Assembly (NCBI GenBank): GCA_020741775.1
Contig: DYYG01000008.1
Span: forward strand, 43,236-107,235
Length of the DNA stretch: 64,000 bases
Direction: 5' to 3'
From: Methylorubrum populi
GTDB taxonomy: Bacteria; Pseudomonadota; Alphaproteobacteria; Rhizobiales; Beijerinckiaceae
Each line of letters starts with the position of its first letter. The stretch's first letter is position 1. Below are positions 17,890-26,639 of the stretch, one piece after another. The translations under genes were made by a program, and so were the position numbers. The notes below the pieces were generated by a model. The model searched no databases. It worked only from the letters and a program-made list of their open reading frames with translations, and was not told where the DNA came from.

Positions 17890-19713
17890 ATGGACTCAAC
17901 CATGGCGTTCCCCACCGGCCGAACGGACAACGCCGCGCGGACGAAGCCGGCCTTCGATGCCTGGAATCCCGGCCTCGAACCCGGCTTGCCGCGCTCGGTG
18001 CGCCCGCTGGCGACCGTGTTCAGGCCGGAGCATGTCAGCCTGAGTCTGGCTGAGATCTTCGAACTGTCCGACCTGAGCGGTCTGTCCGCGACGCAGCTCG
18101 CGCCCTTCCGCGCCGAGCGCTTGGTGGTGCATGAGGTGCTGATCCGGGTGATGGCCGATATCTCGGTCCCGGTCGGCGAGGTCTATGCCGATCTCGGCCT
18201 GAACTTCCGGCGCATCGTCAGCACCCTTCTGCGCGAGGGGGTCGCGCATCGCCTCGGCGAGGTGTCGGCCGTACTCGAGAGCGTCCGCGCCGAGGCCGAC
18301 GCCGTGCTGGAGCGTGAGTTGGCCGCCTTGTTCGGCGAGGACTCCGCCCCGCCACCCGAGCGAAGAACCGTCTTCGACTTCTTCCGCCGCCGTCGGCCGA
18401 CCCCTCCGTCATCTGCCCCGTCCTCTCGGGCCGACCTTCAGGCTCAGGTTCTGACACGCCTCGAGGACAGGTGCCGGTCCGCGGGCGAGTGCGACAGCCT
18501 GGAGAGCGCCGCCCGCGAAGCCCTGCGCACGGTCTTCGGCCAGATCATCGCCCGTCAGGGCATGCTGATCCGCGATCCGGCGATCCTGCGGCGGCTCGCC
18601 GGCATTCTCGTCACCAACCGCTGCGGCAGCGACCGGATCGGCGCGCTGATCGCCCCCTGGATCGAGGCGGTCGCCGAGGCGCAGGGCTACCACCGGCCGG
18701 CGCCGCAGGAGCGGCCGGTGGTCATGACTGTCAAAGGCGCCTCGGCCTCGGGGAAAAGCACGATCCGCCCCTATCAGCGCGGCCTGGCCGGACGGGTCGG
18801 AGCGGAATGGGAGGACTTCGCCGTCATCACCCCGGATGTCTGGCGCAAGTTCCTGCTCGATTACGACAGCCTCGGCGAGGCGCGCCGCTATGCCGGGCCG
18901 CTGACCGGGCACGAGGTCGAAATCGTCGATGCCAAGCTCGACCGCTATATCACGCGCAAGGCTGCCGCCGGCCGGCTGTCACATCTGCTGATCGATCGGT
19001 TCCGCTTCGACAGCTTCTCGACCGAAGTCGGCAGCGACGGGGCCGGGCAGCTCCTGACGCGGTTCGGCCAGCGGGTCTATCTCCAATTCATGGTCACGCC
19101 GCCCGAAGAGACGGTGGAGCGGGCCTGGAAGCGGGGTGAGGAATTCGGGCGCTACAAGGCCGTCGAGGATCTGCTCGCGCACAATGTCGAAGCCTATACC
19201 GGCATGCCGCGGCTGTTCTTCACCTGGGCGCTGCGCCGCGACCGGACGGTCTTCTTCGAGTTCCTCGACAACAGCGTGCCGAAGGGCGCGCGGCCGCTCA
19301 CCATCGCCTTCGGCACCAATGACGACATGACGATCCTCGATGCGAGCGCGCTGCTCGCCATCGAGCGCTACCGCCGGATCGATATCCGTGCCCGCGATGC
19401 CGCCGAGGTCTATCGCGACGTCGCCGAAGGGTCGGAGGCCGATGCCGCCTTTCTCCGCGAGGTGCTGCGCCGGCTCGCCGTGGTGCGCTTCGCCGAGCGT
19501 GGGACCGGGCGGGTCTTCGCGCGCTTCGAGGCGGGACGGCTCGTCGGTCTCGATCGGACAGGACTCGCAGCGGCCTGGGACGAGCCTGAAACGGCGCGGG
19601 CGCTCGCGATGATCGGAATTCCGCGGGAAGGCGGAGACCTGCCGCCGGTCGAAGAGATCCTGTCCCCGGCCGAGACCGCGACGCTCGGCGCCTGGGGCCC
19701 AAGCGCGGATTAA
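17890..19713 (+). CDS. Large P-loop NTPase, zeta-toxin/kinase-like
   Basis: 607 aa. The first 280 residues are mostly helical and unrecognised. A Walker A motif follows, VKGASASGKST at about residues 281-291. After it come ITPDVWRKFLLDYDSLGEARRYAGPLTGHEVEIVD and LLIDRFRFDSFSTE, a layout seen in zeta toxins and small-molecule kinases, where an aspartate binds the substrate and a helix carries arginines. The domain continues to about residue 450 (DNSVPKGARPLTIAFGTNDDMTILD). No antitoxin-like gene is next to it. A regulatory kinase acting in the oxalate regulon is possible but only inferred from place. Confidence 0.75.
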   Translation: MDSTMAFPTGRTDNAARTKPAFDAWNPGLEPGLPRSVRPLATVFRPEHVSLSLAEIFELSDLSGLSATQLAPFRAERLVVHEVLIRVMADISVPVGEVYADLGLNFRRIVSTLLREGVAHRLGEVSAVLESVRAEADAVLERELAALFGEDSAPPPERRTVFDFFRRRRPTPPSSAPSSRADLQAQVLTRLEDRCRSAGECDSLESAAREALRTVFGQIIARQGMLIRDPAILRRLAGILVTNRCGSDRIGALIAPWIEAVAEAQGYHRPAPQERPVVMTVKGASASGKSTIRPYQRGLAGRVGAEWEDFAVITPDVWRKFLLDYDSLGEARRYAGPLTGHEVEIVDAKLDRYITRKAAAGRLSHLLIDRFRFDSFSTEVGSDGAGQLLTRFGQRVYLQFMVTPPEETVERAWKRGEEFGRYKAVEDLLAHNVEAYTGMPRLFFTWALRRDRTVFFEFLDNSVPKGARPLTIAFGTNDDMTILDASALLAIERYRRIDIRARDAAEVYRDVAEGSEADAAFLREVLRRLAVVRFAERGTGRVFARFEAGRLVGLDRTGLAAAWDEPETARALAMIGIPREGGDLPPVEEILSPAETATLGAWGPSAD

Positions 19714-19855
19714 GCGGGAAAGCGGAGCTTTAGATGCTGCATCGCGAGATGGCGCAGTAGCCCTCGTGAGGGCCGGTCATCGCAGGGCTCAAGGATTAAT
19801 CCTGAAAATTCCGGCCAGCCGGTCGCATCACATGCGCCGGACGCATGACTGTATC

Positions 19856-19872
19856 TGGTATTTTGTACTTCA
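19856..19872. promoter_or_regulatory. Weak operator half-site
   Basis: TGGTAT-TTTGT-ACTTCA keeps the left arm and the T-rich centre of the shared palindrome, but the right arm is poor. It lies about 80 bases before the 53-aa membrane protein gene. Confidence 0.3.
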
Positions 19873-19950
19873 TATCCCACAGGCGGCGGGCTATCTCACG
19901 ATCAATCGCAGTGCATCATTCACGACGCACCGCTGCTTTCGGAGACCATC

Positions 19951-20112
19951 ATGCTTGCCACGTGGCTCGCCGTGCTTCTTTTCCTTGTCGCCGTGCAGGC
20001 CCTGCTCGTCGTCAAGCTCGCCGATCGCCTGACCGTCTCGGATGCTGCTCCGGTTGCCCCGAGCGCCAAGACGCCGAACCTCGTCGAAGAGCGTTACGCT
20101 CAGGCCGCCTGA
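19951..20112 (+). CDS. 53-aa single-span membrane protein
   Basis: Small gene encoding a protein that begins MLATWLAVLLFLVAVQALLV, a single membrane helix at residues 3-21, followed by a short cytoplasmic or periplasmic tail ending EERYAQAA. GGAG lies six bases before the ATG. Function unknown. It overlaps the end of the convergent 67-aa gene by 13 bases. A half-site of the oxalate-locus operator is upstream. Small membrane proteins often modulate transporters; here that is inference only. Confidence 0.6.
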   Translation: MLATWLAVLLFLVAVQALLVVKLADRLTVSDAAPVAPSAKTPNLVEERYAQAA

Positions 20113-20303
20113 GGCCGGTCCCGCCCGATCGGAGCCTGGATCGGGCCCTCGCGCACAAGCCTCGCCGCGGCCGGTATTCCGGCTTCGGCAGGCTTCTCGG
20201 CAATGGCCGTACGGGCCGTCGCATCGAGAAAATCTTGCAGTTCAGCCTCGGAGTAATGTCCGAACGCCTCTGCGAGAAAGGCGAGAGCGTCGTCGGCCAT
20301 CAT
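20100..20303 (-). CDS. Unknown 67-aa acidic-to-neutral small protein
   Basis: Not recognised. It begins MMADDALAFLAEAFGHYSEA with a predicted amphipathic helix, and ends APIGRDRPQAA. GGAGGA lies just before the double ATG (either may be used). A perfect copy of the shared palindrome (20363-20379) lies 60 bases upstream, the expected distance for promoter control, which is the best evidence that the gene is real. It ends inside the convergent 53-aa gene. No function is proposed. Confidence 0.6.
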   Translation of the reverse strand: MMADDALAFLAEAFGHYSEAELQDFLDATARTAIAEKPAEAGIPAAARLVREGPIQAPIGRDRPQAA

Positions 20304-20362
20304 CGCTTCCTCCGTGATCGGCTGGACGATGGAGGCGTTTCACTCCATCGCGCCGCGCGTCT

Positions 20363-20379
20363 TGGTATCTGGCATACCA
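20363..20379. promoter_or_regulatory. Putative GntR operator, site 5
   Basis: TGGTAT-CTGGC-ATACCA, perfect arms, extended by one more base pair to TTGGTAT/ATACCAA. It stands alone between frc2 and the 67-aa gene, upstream of the latter. Confidence 0.75.
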
Positions 20380-20432
20380 AAGCAGGAAAAATCAAGCCGC
20401 TCGACGCGGTATTCAGCAAAATATTGCTGCAC

Positions 20433-21710
20433 CTACTCCGCCGCGAGGCGCTGCACGGCGCCGACGGCCCCTGAGCCGAGGATGTCGCCGATCTCGGTCT
20501 CCGAGCAGCCGAGCACCTCGCGCAGAATTTCGTCGGTATGCTCGCCGAGCAGAGGCGCGCGGGTCACATCGGTCGGGCTCGCTGAGAGCTTGATGGGGTT
20601 GCCGACCGTCAGGTAGGCGCCTCGGGTCGGGTGCTCGACTTCGACCACGGTCCCATTCGCCCGCAGCATCGGATCCTCGGCAATTTCCTTCATGGAGAGG
20701 ATCGGACCGCAGGGGATCTCGTGGGCGTTGAGGATCTCCATCGCCTCGAACTTGTCGTGCTTCATCGTCCACGCCTCGATGCGCGTGAAGATCTCGTTGA
20801 GATGCGGCAGGCGCGCCTTCGGCGTGGCATAGGCCGGATCGGTCTTCCAATCGGGCTCGCCGATGATGTCGCAGATCGGATCCCAGACCGCGCCCTGTGT
20901 GATGAAGTAGATGTAGGCGTTCGGATCCTGCTCCCAGCCCTTGCATTTGAGAATGCGTCCGGGCTGTCCGCCGCCGGAATCATTGCCCGCCCGCGGCACG
21001 GCCTCGCCGAAGGGAATCCCCTCGCCGTACTGGCTGTATTCCATCAGCGGGCCATGGCCGAGGCGCTGCTGGTCGCGCAGCTTCACCCGGCAGAGATTGA
21101 GCACCCCGTCCTGCATCGCGCAGTCGACGCGCTGGCCCTGGCCAGTCTGGGTGCGCTGGTAGAGGGCGGTGACGATGCCGAGCGCCAGATGCAGTCCGGT
21201 GCCGGAATCGCCGATCTGCGCCCCCGACACCATCGGCACCCCGTCGCGCCAGCCGGTGGTGGAGGCGGCGCCGCCGACGCATTGGGCGACGTTCTCGTAG
21301 ACCTTGCAATCCTGATAGCGGCCCGGCCCGAAACCCTTCACCGAGGCCAGGATCAGCCCCGGATTGGCCGCCTGCAATCGCTCCCAGGTCAGTCCCATCC
21401 GGTCCAGGGCGCCGGGGGCGAAGTTCTCGACCAACACGTCGCACTCGCCGATCAGGCGCCAGAGGATCGCGTTGCCCTTGGGGTTCTTGGCATCCAGGGT
21501 GATCGAACGCTTGTTGTGGTTCAGCATCGTGAAATAGAGGCTGTCCACACCAGGAAGATCCTGGAGCTGCTGACGCGTCGCGTCACCCGCACCCGGCCGC
21601 TCAACCTTGATCACGTCGGCGCCGAACCACGCTAAAAGCTGCGTGCAGGTCGGGCCCGATTGAACATGCGTGAAATCGAGGATGCGAATGCCCTCGAGAG
21701 CCTTGCCCAT
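20433..21710 (-). CDS. frc: Formyl-CoA:oxalate CoA-transferase-like protein (copy 2)
   Basis: 425 aa class III CoA-transferase, strongly similar to frc copy 1. It opens [26 protein letters not shown] and has catalytic aspartate 168 in GDSGTG. Its glycine loop reads [10 protein letters not shown], with serine in place of the first glycine of GGGGQ in copy 1, and it has a longer C-terminus ([14 protein letters not shown]). It may serve the same reaction under other conditions or another acid; related enzymes use succinyl-CoA or acetyl-CoA. GGAGGAGA precedes ATG 21710. The frame is open further upstream, but that part holds operator site 6. Divergent from gntR. Confidence 0.88.
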   Translation of the reverse strand: MGKALEGIRILDFTHVQSGPTCTQLLAWFGADVIKVERPGAGDATRQQLQDLPGVDSLYFTMLNHNKRSITLDAKNPKGNAILWRLIGECDVLVENFAPGALDRMGLTWERLQAANPGLILASVKGFGPGRYQDCKVYENVAQCVGGAASTTGWRDGVPMVSGAQIGDSGTGLHLALGIVTALYQRTQTGQGQRVDCAMQDGVLNLCRVKLRDQQRLGHGPLMEYSQYGEGIPFGEAVPRAGNDSGGGQPGRILKCKGWEQDPNAYIYFITQGAVWDPICDIIGEPDWKTDPAYATPKARLPHLNEIFTRIEAWTMKHDKFEAMEILNAHEIPCGPILSMKEIAEDPMLRANGTVVEVEHPTRGAYLTVGNPIKLSASPTDVTRAPLLGEHTDEILREVLGCSETEIGDILGSGAVGAVQRLAAE

Positions 21711-21890
21711 CGCAGTCTCCTCCCCAGGAGAATGGTGATTTCCGGCGCGCTTGATCCTGCCGATGGCGTCGGCCGGGAGGCGACGAAGGGAGCGTGCCGG
21801 ACTTCGAATGCCGGGAAGCGCAAGGACCGGTTGGAGGCGGCTGCCCTGCGCCCGGCGAATACGGACGGCATCGACTCTGCGCATCCTTTC

Positions 21891-21907
21891 TGGCATACCA
21901 AATGCCA
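21891..21907. promoter_or_regulatory. Putative GntR operator, site 6 (frc2/gntR)
   Basis: TGGCAT-ACCAA-ATGCCA, perfect arms that extend to TCTGGCAT/ATGCCAGA at 21889-21909. It sits in the divergent region between frc2 and the GntR gene, as expected for autoregulation. Confidence 0.8.
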
Positions 21908-22089
21908 GACGTCAAGAATCCGGGGAATTGCTGTCCCGCTCGCACGCGCTCGTGAGCCGAAAGCGTTGGGCAGAACCGGCGCGCATAGGAGGGGATGCCT
22001 TGTCTTCCGTGATCCAAGACGCCATGCTCACTCGGCTCGATGCCCATCACCGGACCCCTACCCATCGGCATCAAGGTCGATCCGAAGCG

Positions 22090-22773
22090 ATGGAAAATTT
22101 CTCGATTAAGCCGATCGTCCCGGCCACGAGCCTGCGGACGCTGGCCTACGAGGCGCTGAAATCCGCCATCACCAACATGGACATCTACGGCCAGACCGGA
22201 GATGTGCGGCTGGACGAGCGCGGCCTCTCACAGACGCTGGGCGTCAGTCGCACCCCGATCCGCGAGGCACTGACCGTGCTGGAGCAGGAGGGCTTCGTGC
22301 GCAACGAGCCGCGGCGCGGCGTCTTCGTCGTCAAGAAGACGAAGCGTGAGATCGTCGGCATGATCCAGGCCTGGGCGGCCCTGGAGAGCATGGCGGCGCG
22401 GCTCGCCTGCACCAACGCCTCCGATGAGGATCTGGCCTGCCTGCGCCGCTCCTTCCCGGAATTCTTCGAGGGCAGCCCGGCCGATCACCTCGATGAGTAT
22501 TCGGAAGCCAATATCCGCTTCCACCAGAAAATCATTTCGCTGGGCCACAGCGAGGTGATCAAGGATCTGTGCAGCAACCTGCTGATGCACGTGCGCGGCA
22601 TCCGCAACACGGCCCTTCGCCAGGGTGACCGCGCATCCGAGTCGATCCAGGAACACGTGCGGATCATCGAGGCCCTGGAGGCCCGCGATGCCGAGCGGGC
22701 GGAACGCCTCGTGCGCGACCACGGCCTCGGCCTCGCCGCCCATGTGGAGCGCTACGGCAACCATCTCGACTGA
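22090..22773 (+). CDS. GntR-family (FadR-subfamily) transcriptional regulator
   Basis: 227 aa. The N-terminal winged helix-turn-helix reads LDERGLSQTLGVSRTPIREALTVLEQEGFV (residues 41-70), with the RRGVFV wing after it. The C-terminal FCD domain is helical, with the metal/ligand residues seen as NIRFHQKI, EHVRIIEALEARD and RDHGLG. FadR-type regulators bind palindromes with GT-N-AC cores and are released by organic acids or acyl-CoA. The TGGYAT-N5-ATRCCA repeats around the oxalate genes fit this. ATG at 22090 is preferred; an in-frame ATG at 22024 is possible. Likely the oxalate regulator of this locus. Confidence 0.88.
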   Translation: MENFSIKPIVPATSLRTLAYEALKSAITNMDIYGQTGDVRLDERGLSQTLGVSRTPIREALTVLEQEGFVRNEPRRGVFVVKKTKREIVGMIQAWAALESMAARLACTNASDEDLACLRRSFPEFFEGSPADHLDEYSEANIRFHQKIISLGHSEVIKDLCSNLLMHVRGIRNTALRQGDRASESIQEHVRIIEALEARDAERAERLVRDHGLGLAAHVERYGNHLD

Positions 22774-23197
22774 GACCGTGCCGGCTGACGAGACCTGACA
22801 CGGTATCGGCAAGCCAGCGCGGCCCCTGAGCGAAGACGCCATCCGCCCTCCCCGAGGGATCGCGCGGATGGCGCGGGCCAGCCACCCTCAGGCAGACCTC
22901 AAGCCTCTCACCAACCGATCCGGATACGAGGCCCGCGCCCGCCCTCCGAGAGGCGCCGGGTCCGTAATCCCGTGTCCGCTTCCCCCTCGCCGGAACGGTG
23001 CTCCCGTCGGGGCGCGCTCCGGCCTTGGCGCGATGATCGGAGGATGGGCTGCCCCCGCTGCATTTTAATCCACACCGCGCCGCTTCCTGAAGGGATCGTT
23101 CATCGGCCGTTCCGATAGGGGGCGTGATGGTAGGGAACCAAGCCTAGCCATTGGGCTCGCTCGCGAGTCCACTCGCAGCCGTCGTCGGACAACGCCC
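22774..23197. other. Intergenic region before the glycosyltransferase cluster
   Basis: About 424 bases between the gntR stop and the TTG start of the GT4 gene. No gene with a ribosome-binding site, no palindrome of the oxalate type and no clear terminator was seen. Confidence 0.4.
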
Positions 23198-24292
23198 TTG
23201 AAGATCGCCGTCATCGCCCATCTCAAGTTCCCGATCGGCCAGCCCTATCTGGGAGGGTTGGAGATGCACACGCATCACCTGGCCGGTGCGCTGCGCCAGC
23301 GCGGCCACAGGGTCACGCTGTTCGCCTCCGAAGGCTCCGATCCGCTGCTCGTTCCCAATCCCGTCTGCCCACCGACGGGGGACGCGCTCGGCGATCCGGT
23401 CCTGAGCGAGAAGATCGAGCGGGCCGAGCTGCTGGCCTATGAGCGGATCATGGACGCGGTGGCGCGCGGCGGTTTCGACATCGTGCACAACAACAGCCTG
23501 CACGACCTGCCGCTGCGGGCCAGCAACACTCTCTCCGTGCCGATGACGACGGCCCTTCACACGCCGCCCTTCGACTCCCTCGCCGCCGGCGTTCAAGCGG
23601 CCAAGCCCGGCATGATCTTCGCCGCGGTGTCCCCCTCGCTGGCGCAGGAATGGCACGGGCTCGTGCCCGATGCCCGTGTCATCGGCAACGGTATCGATCT
23701 CTCGACCTTCGCCTTCCGGCCGGAGGCCGATCCGGCGGATTACGTGTTCTGGAGCGGGCGGATCGTGCCGGAGAAGGGCACGCATCTCGCCATCGATGCC
23801 GCCCGCAGCGCCGGGCTCCGGCTTCGCTTCGCCGGCCCGAAGCCCAACCCGCGCTACTGGGACGAGTGGATCGCCCCGCGCCTCGGCGACGATGTGCAGT
23901 ATGTCGGGCACCTCTCCCACAGGGATCTCGCGCAGCAGCTCGGCGGCGCCCGCGCGGCCATCGTCTCGCCGCGCTGGGAGGAGCCGTTCGGCCTCGTCGT
24001 CGCCGAGGCCCTGGCCTGCGGCACCCCGGTGGCCGCCTTCGGCCGCGGCGCGATTCCGGACATCGTCGACCGGCATTCCGGAGCCCTGGCGCCGGCGGAC
24101 GACGTGGACGCCCTCGCCCGCGCCATCCGGAACGCCGTCACCCTCGACCGCCGCGCCTGCCGCCGACGGGCCGAGACGCTCTACGACGCGCAGGTCATGA
24201 CCGACGGCTATGAGGAACTCTACCGCGAGGTGCTGGCCGGCGCCCCCGCGAGCCGCGTCCGCGCCCCCCTCCTCGAACGGCCGGCGGCCTGA
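23198..24292 (+). CDS. Glycosyltransferase family 4
   Basis: 364 aa GT-B fold enzyme that transfers a sugar from a nucleotide donor. The N-terminus KIAVIAHLKFPIGQPYLGGLEMHTHHLAGALRQRGHRVTLF shows the acceptor-side glycine loop. The C-terminal half has FWSGRIVPEKGTHLAIDAA and the E-x7-E donor motif in WEEPFGLVVAEALACGTPV. The start codon is TTG at 23198, supported by the family N-terminus beginning right there. First gene of a run with a GT2 and a GT-B enzyme; donor and acceptor are not known. Confidence 0.85.
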   Translation: MKIAVIAHLKFPIGQPYLGGLEMHTHHLAGALRQRGHRVTLFASEGSDPLLVPNPVCPPTGDALGDPVLSEKIERAELLAYERIMDAVARGGFDIVHNNSLHDLPLRASNTLSVPMTTALHTPPFDSLAAGVQAAKPGMIFAAVSPSLAQEWHGLVPDARVIGNGIDLSTFAFRPEADPADYVFWSGRIVPEKGTHLAIDAARSAGLRLRFAGPKPNPRYWDEWIAPRLGDDVQYVGHLSHRDLAQQLGGARAAIVSPRWEEPFGLVVAEALACGTPVAAFGRGAIPDIVDRHSGALAPADDVDALARAIRNAVTLDRRACRRRAETLYDAQVMTDGYEELYREVLAGAPASRVRAPLLERPAA

Positions 24293-24318
24293 CGAAAGGG
24301 ATCCGAGGGCTCGATCAC

Positions 24319-25431
24319 ATGGGCGATCATCCGGGCAATCACGGGAGCACAAGCCTCGCCTCGGCCGTGGTCTGCGTTCCCGCCCGCAACGAGGCCGAGC
24401 GCCTGCCGCGTCTGCTCCGCGCGCTCGCAGCCCAGGAGGGCTCCTCGACGGCCGCGCCCCTGAAGGTCGTCGTCGTCGCCAACAACTGCACCGACGGCAC
24501 GGCGGACAGCGCGCGCGCCCTCGAAAGCTCCGGCGCGATCGACACCCTCTCGCTGCGCCTGATCGAGGAGACCTTCGTCGGCATCGCGGCCCATGTCGGC
24601 ACCGCCCGACGCCGCGCCCTCGACGAGGGCGCCGCCTGGCTGGACGCCTCCGGCACCCCGGACGGGGTGTTGCTCACCACCGACGCCGATGCGTGGCTCG
24701 ACCCGTCCTGGGTCGCGGCGAACCTGCGCGCCCTGGAACGGGCCGAGATCGTCGGCGGCCGTCTCGTGATCGACGCGGAGGACGAGACCGACCCGGCACT
24801 CGCGGCCTTCCACGCCCGGGTCGAACGCTACTGGGCGGGCGTCCGCGCCCTTGAAGACACCCTCGATCCGCCGCCCCACGATCCGGCCCCGCGCCACGGC
24901 GACCATACCGGCGGCAGCCTTGCCCTGCGCGCCTCGCTCTATCGCGCGGTCGGCGGCCTGCCGACGATTCCTCGGGGCGAGGACAATGCGCTGGTCGCCG
25001 CGGTTCAGCGGGCGGGCGGGCGCCTGCGCCACTGCCCCGCCGTGTCGGTGCGGGTTTCCGCCCGCACCGCCGGCCGGGCCGAGGGCGGCATGGCCACCGA
25101 GATGTTGCGCCGCTCCCGTGTCGTCCGCGAGGGCGAGGCCTACCAATTGCCCGTGTCCACCCATTGGCAAACCGTGATCCTGCGCCGGGCCGCGCTCCGC
25201 CGGGCGTTTCGCGAGGGCGCCTCCGCCGCCTCCCTGCACGCGCTGGGCCTCGACGCGGCGGATCTCGCCGCCATCGACGTTCCGGGTTGTCCCAACGACA
25301 TCGCCTTCGTGGAACGCGCCCATGCCCGGCTGGAGGCGCGGGACGGCCCGGCCGCCGAATGCGGGCTGGACGAGGCGGTCGCGGCCGTCGAGGCGCTGGC
25401 CGCTTTCCTGAAGCGCGAGACCGCCGCGTGA
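24319..25431 (+). CDS. Glycosyltransferase family 2
   Basis: 370 aa GT-A fold enzyme. It begins with the strand AVVCVPARNEAERLPRLLRAL, followed by VVVVANNCTDGTADSARAL and a DxD-type metal motif in LLTTDADAWLDPSWVA. An acidic region IPRGEDNALVAAVQRAGG corresponds to the catalytic ED. The C-terminal third (LRRSRVVREGEAYQLP onward) is specific to this protein. It has no membrane segments, so it acts on a soluble or membrane-surface acceptor. It starts 26 bases after the GT4 gene, probably one operon. Confidence 0.8.
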   Translation: MGDHPGNHGSTSLASAVVCVPARNEAERLPRLLRALAAQEGSSTAAPLKVVVVANNCTDGTADSARALESSGAIDTLSLRLIEETFVGIAAHVGTARRRALDEGAAWLDASGTPDGVLLTTDADAWLDPSWVAANLRALERAEIVGGRLVIDAEDETDPALAAFHARVERYWAGVRALEDTLDPPPHDPAPRHGDHTGGSLALRASLYRAVGGLPTIPRGEDNALVAAVQRAGGRLRHCPAVSVRVSARTAGRAEGGMATEMLRRSRVVREGEAYQLPVSTHWQTVILRRAALRRAFREGASAASLHALGLDAADLAAIDVPGCPNDIAFVERAHARLEARDGPAAECGLDEAVAAVEALAAFLKRETAA

Positions 25432-25511
25432 CGGCAAGCCCGCGCGGCGCGTGAGCGGAGACCCAATCCGCGCCGCCGCGCCCTCGAAGAGCTGTCGCGA
25501 ATGAGAACCGC

Positions 25512-26561
25512 ATGACGCGTCCGGTCGGCTATTACGTCCATCATCAAGGCGCCGGGCATTGGCAGCGGGCCGTGGCCTTGGCCCGGGCGCTCGGCGCGCT
25601 CGGCCGGCCCTGCACGCTGATCGGCACCTTCGCCGGCCTCGACATCTCGGATGCGCCCGGTCCCGTCCTCGATCTTCCCGACGACCGGCTGGACCGGGAC
25701 TTCGACGGGCGAGACGGGGCGGCGGAGCGCCCCGATTGCTTCCACTACGTGCCGCTGAACCATCCCGGCATCCGGCGGCGCATGGGCCGCATCGCCGCCT
25801 GGGCGGTGGAGAGCGATCCGGCGCTGATGATCGTCGATGTCTCCGCCGAGGTGGCGCTGTTTGCCCGCCTCCTGTCGGTGCCGAGCCTCGTCGTCCGCCT
25901 GTCCGGCACCCGCACTGACCCTGCGCATCTCGCAGCCTTCCGCGCCGCCTCGCGGCTGCTCGCCCCCTTCCCGGAGGCGCTCGACGGCGGCGATGTGCCG
26001 GACTGGGTCCGCGCGAAAACCCTCTATGGCGGCTTCCTCGGGACGGCTCCCACGACCGCTGCCCCTGACGAGGACGGCCGCATCGTCGTCGTGTTCGGGC
26101 GTGGCGGCGAGGGGGGGGACGGCCCTGCCCTTGCACAGGCCGCCGCGGCGGTGCCGGATCGCGACTGGCACGTGCTCGGGCCGGTGACAGGTCTGGATGC
26201 CGGTCCAACGAATCTGCATCTTCACGGCTGGGTCGCGGATGTGCGCCCGCATCTCGCCCCGGCTTCCTTGGTGATCGGCGGGGCGGGCGACGGGCTCGTC
26301 ACGGCGGTGGCGAGCCTGGGCAAGCGATTCCTGTGCCTGCCCGAGCCCCGCGCCTATGACGAGCAGGAGGCCAAGGCGGTCGCCCTCGAACGATTGGGTG
26401 CGGCGATCGTCCATCGCGGCTGGCCCACCCCGTCCGCCTGGCCGCGCCTCGTCGCCCAGGGCCTCGCCCTCGATCCGGACCTCGTCCGGGCTCTCGCCGA
26501 TCCTGATGCCCTTCCCAGGACGGCGGAGGCCATCGAGGCTCTGTGCCGGGAAGTGGGCTGA
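25512..26561 (+). CDS. GT-B glycosyltransferase (MurG/GT28-like)
   Basis: 349 aa. The N-terminal region YYVHHQGAGHWQRAVALARALGALGRPCTLIGTF contains the glycine-rich H-x-x-R loop of GT-B acceptors. The C-terminal part has IVVVFGRGGEGGDG, NLHLHGWVADVRPHLAPASLVIGGAGDGLVTAVASLGKRFLCLPEPRAYDEQEAKA, the pattern of GT28/UGT-type donor sites. The specific substrate is unknown. It follows the GT2 gene by 80 bases on the same strand. Just downstream a long perfect hairpin (26564-26611) ends the cluster. Confidence 0.75.
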   Translation: MTRPVGYYVHHQGAGHWQRAVALARALGALGRPCTLIGTFAGLDISDAPGPVLDLPDDRLDRDFDGRDGAAERPDCFHYVPLNHPGIRRRMGRIAAWAVESDPALMIVDVSAEVALFARLLSVPSLVVRLSGTRTDPAHLAAFRAASRLLAPFPEALDGGDVPDWVRAKTLYGGFLGTAPTTAAPDEDGRIVVVFGRGGEGGDGPALAQAAAAVPDRDWHVLGPVTGLDAGPTNLHLHGWVADVRPHLAPASLVIGGAGDGLVTAVASLGKRFLCLPEPRAYDEQEAKAVALERLGAAIVHRGWPTPSAWPRLVAQGLALDPDLVRALADPDALPRTAEAIEALCREVG

Positions 26562-26563
26562 GC

Positions 26564-26611
26564 GAACCGTCGCCGGGTTGGCGAGGTCTCTCGCCAGCCC
26601 GGCGACGGTTC
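26564..26611 (+). terminator. Long hairpin after the GT cluster
   Basis: GAACCGTCGCCGGG and CCCGGCGACGGTTC, with an inner GGCGAG/CTCGCC stem, make a 20-bp stem with a two-base interior bulge, starting 3 bases after the GT stop. An A run follows rather than T, so it may protect the 3' end instead of terminating. Confidence 0.5.
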
Positions 26612-26639
26612 GGCCAAAAAAAATTCTCACAACGGCGGA

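Noticed and set aside
24220..26208. 662-codon open frame on the minus strand
   Set aside because: Runs against three glycosyltransferase genes and has shadow-type composition.
26612..26630. Terminator with A run after the long GT hairpin
   Set aside because: The run is A on the plus strand and would lie before the hairpin on the minus strand, so it is not an intrinsic terminator.
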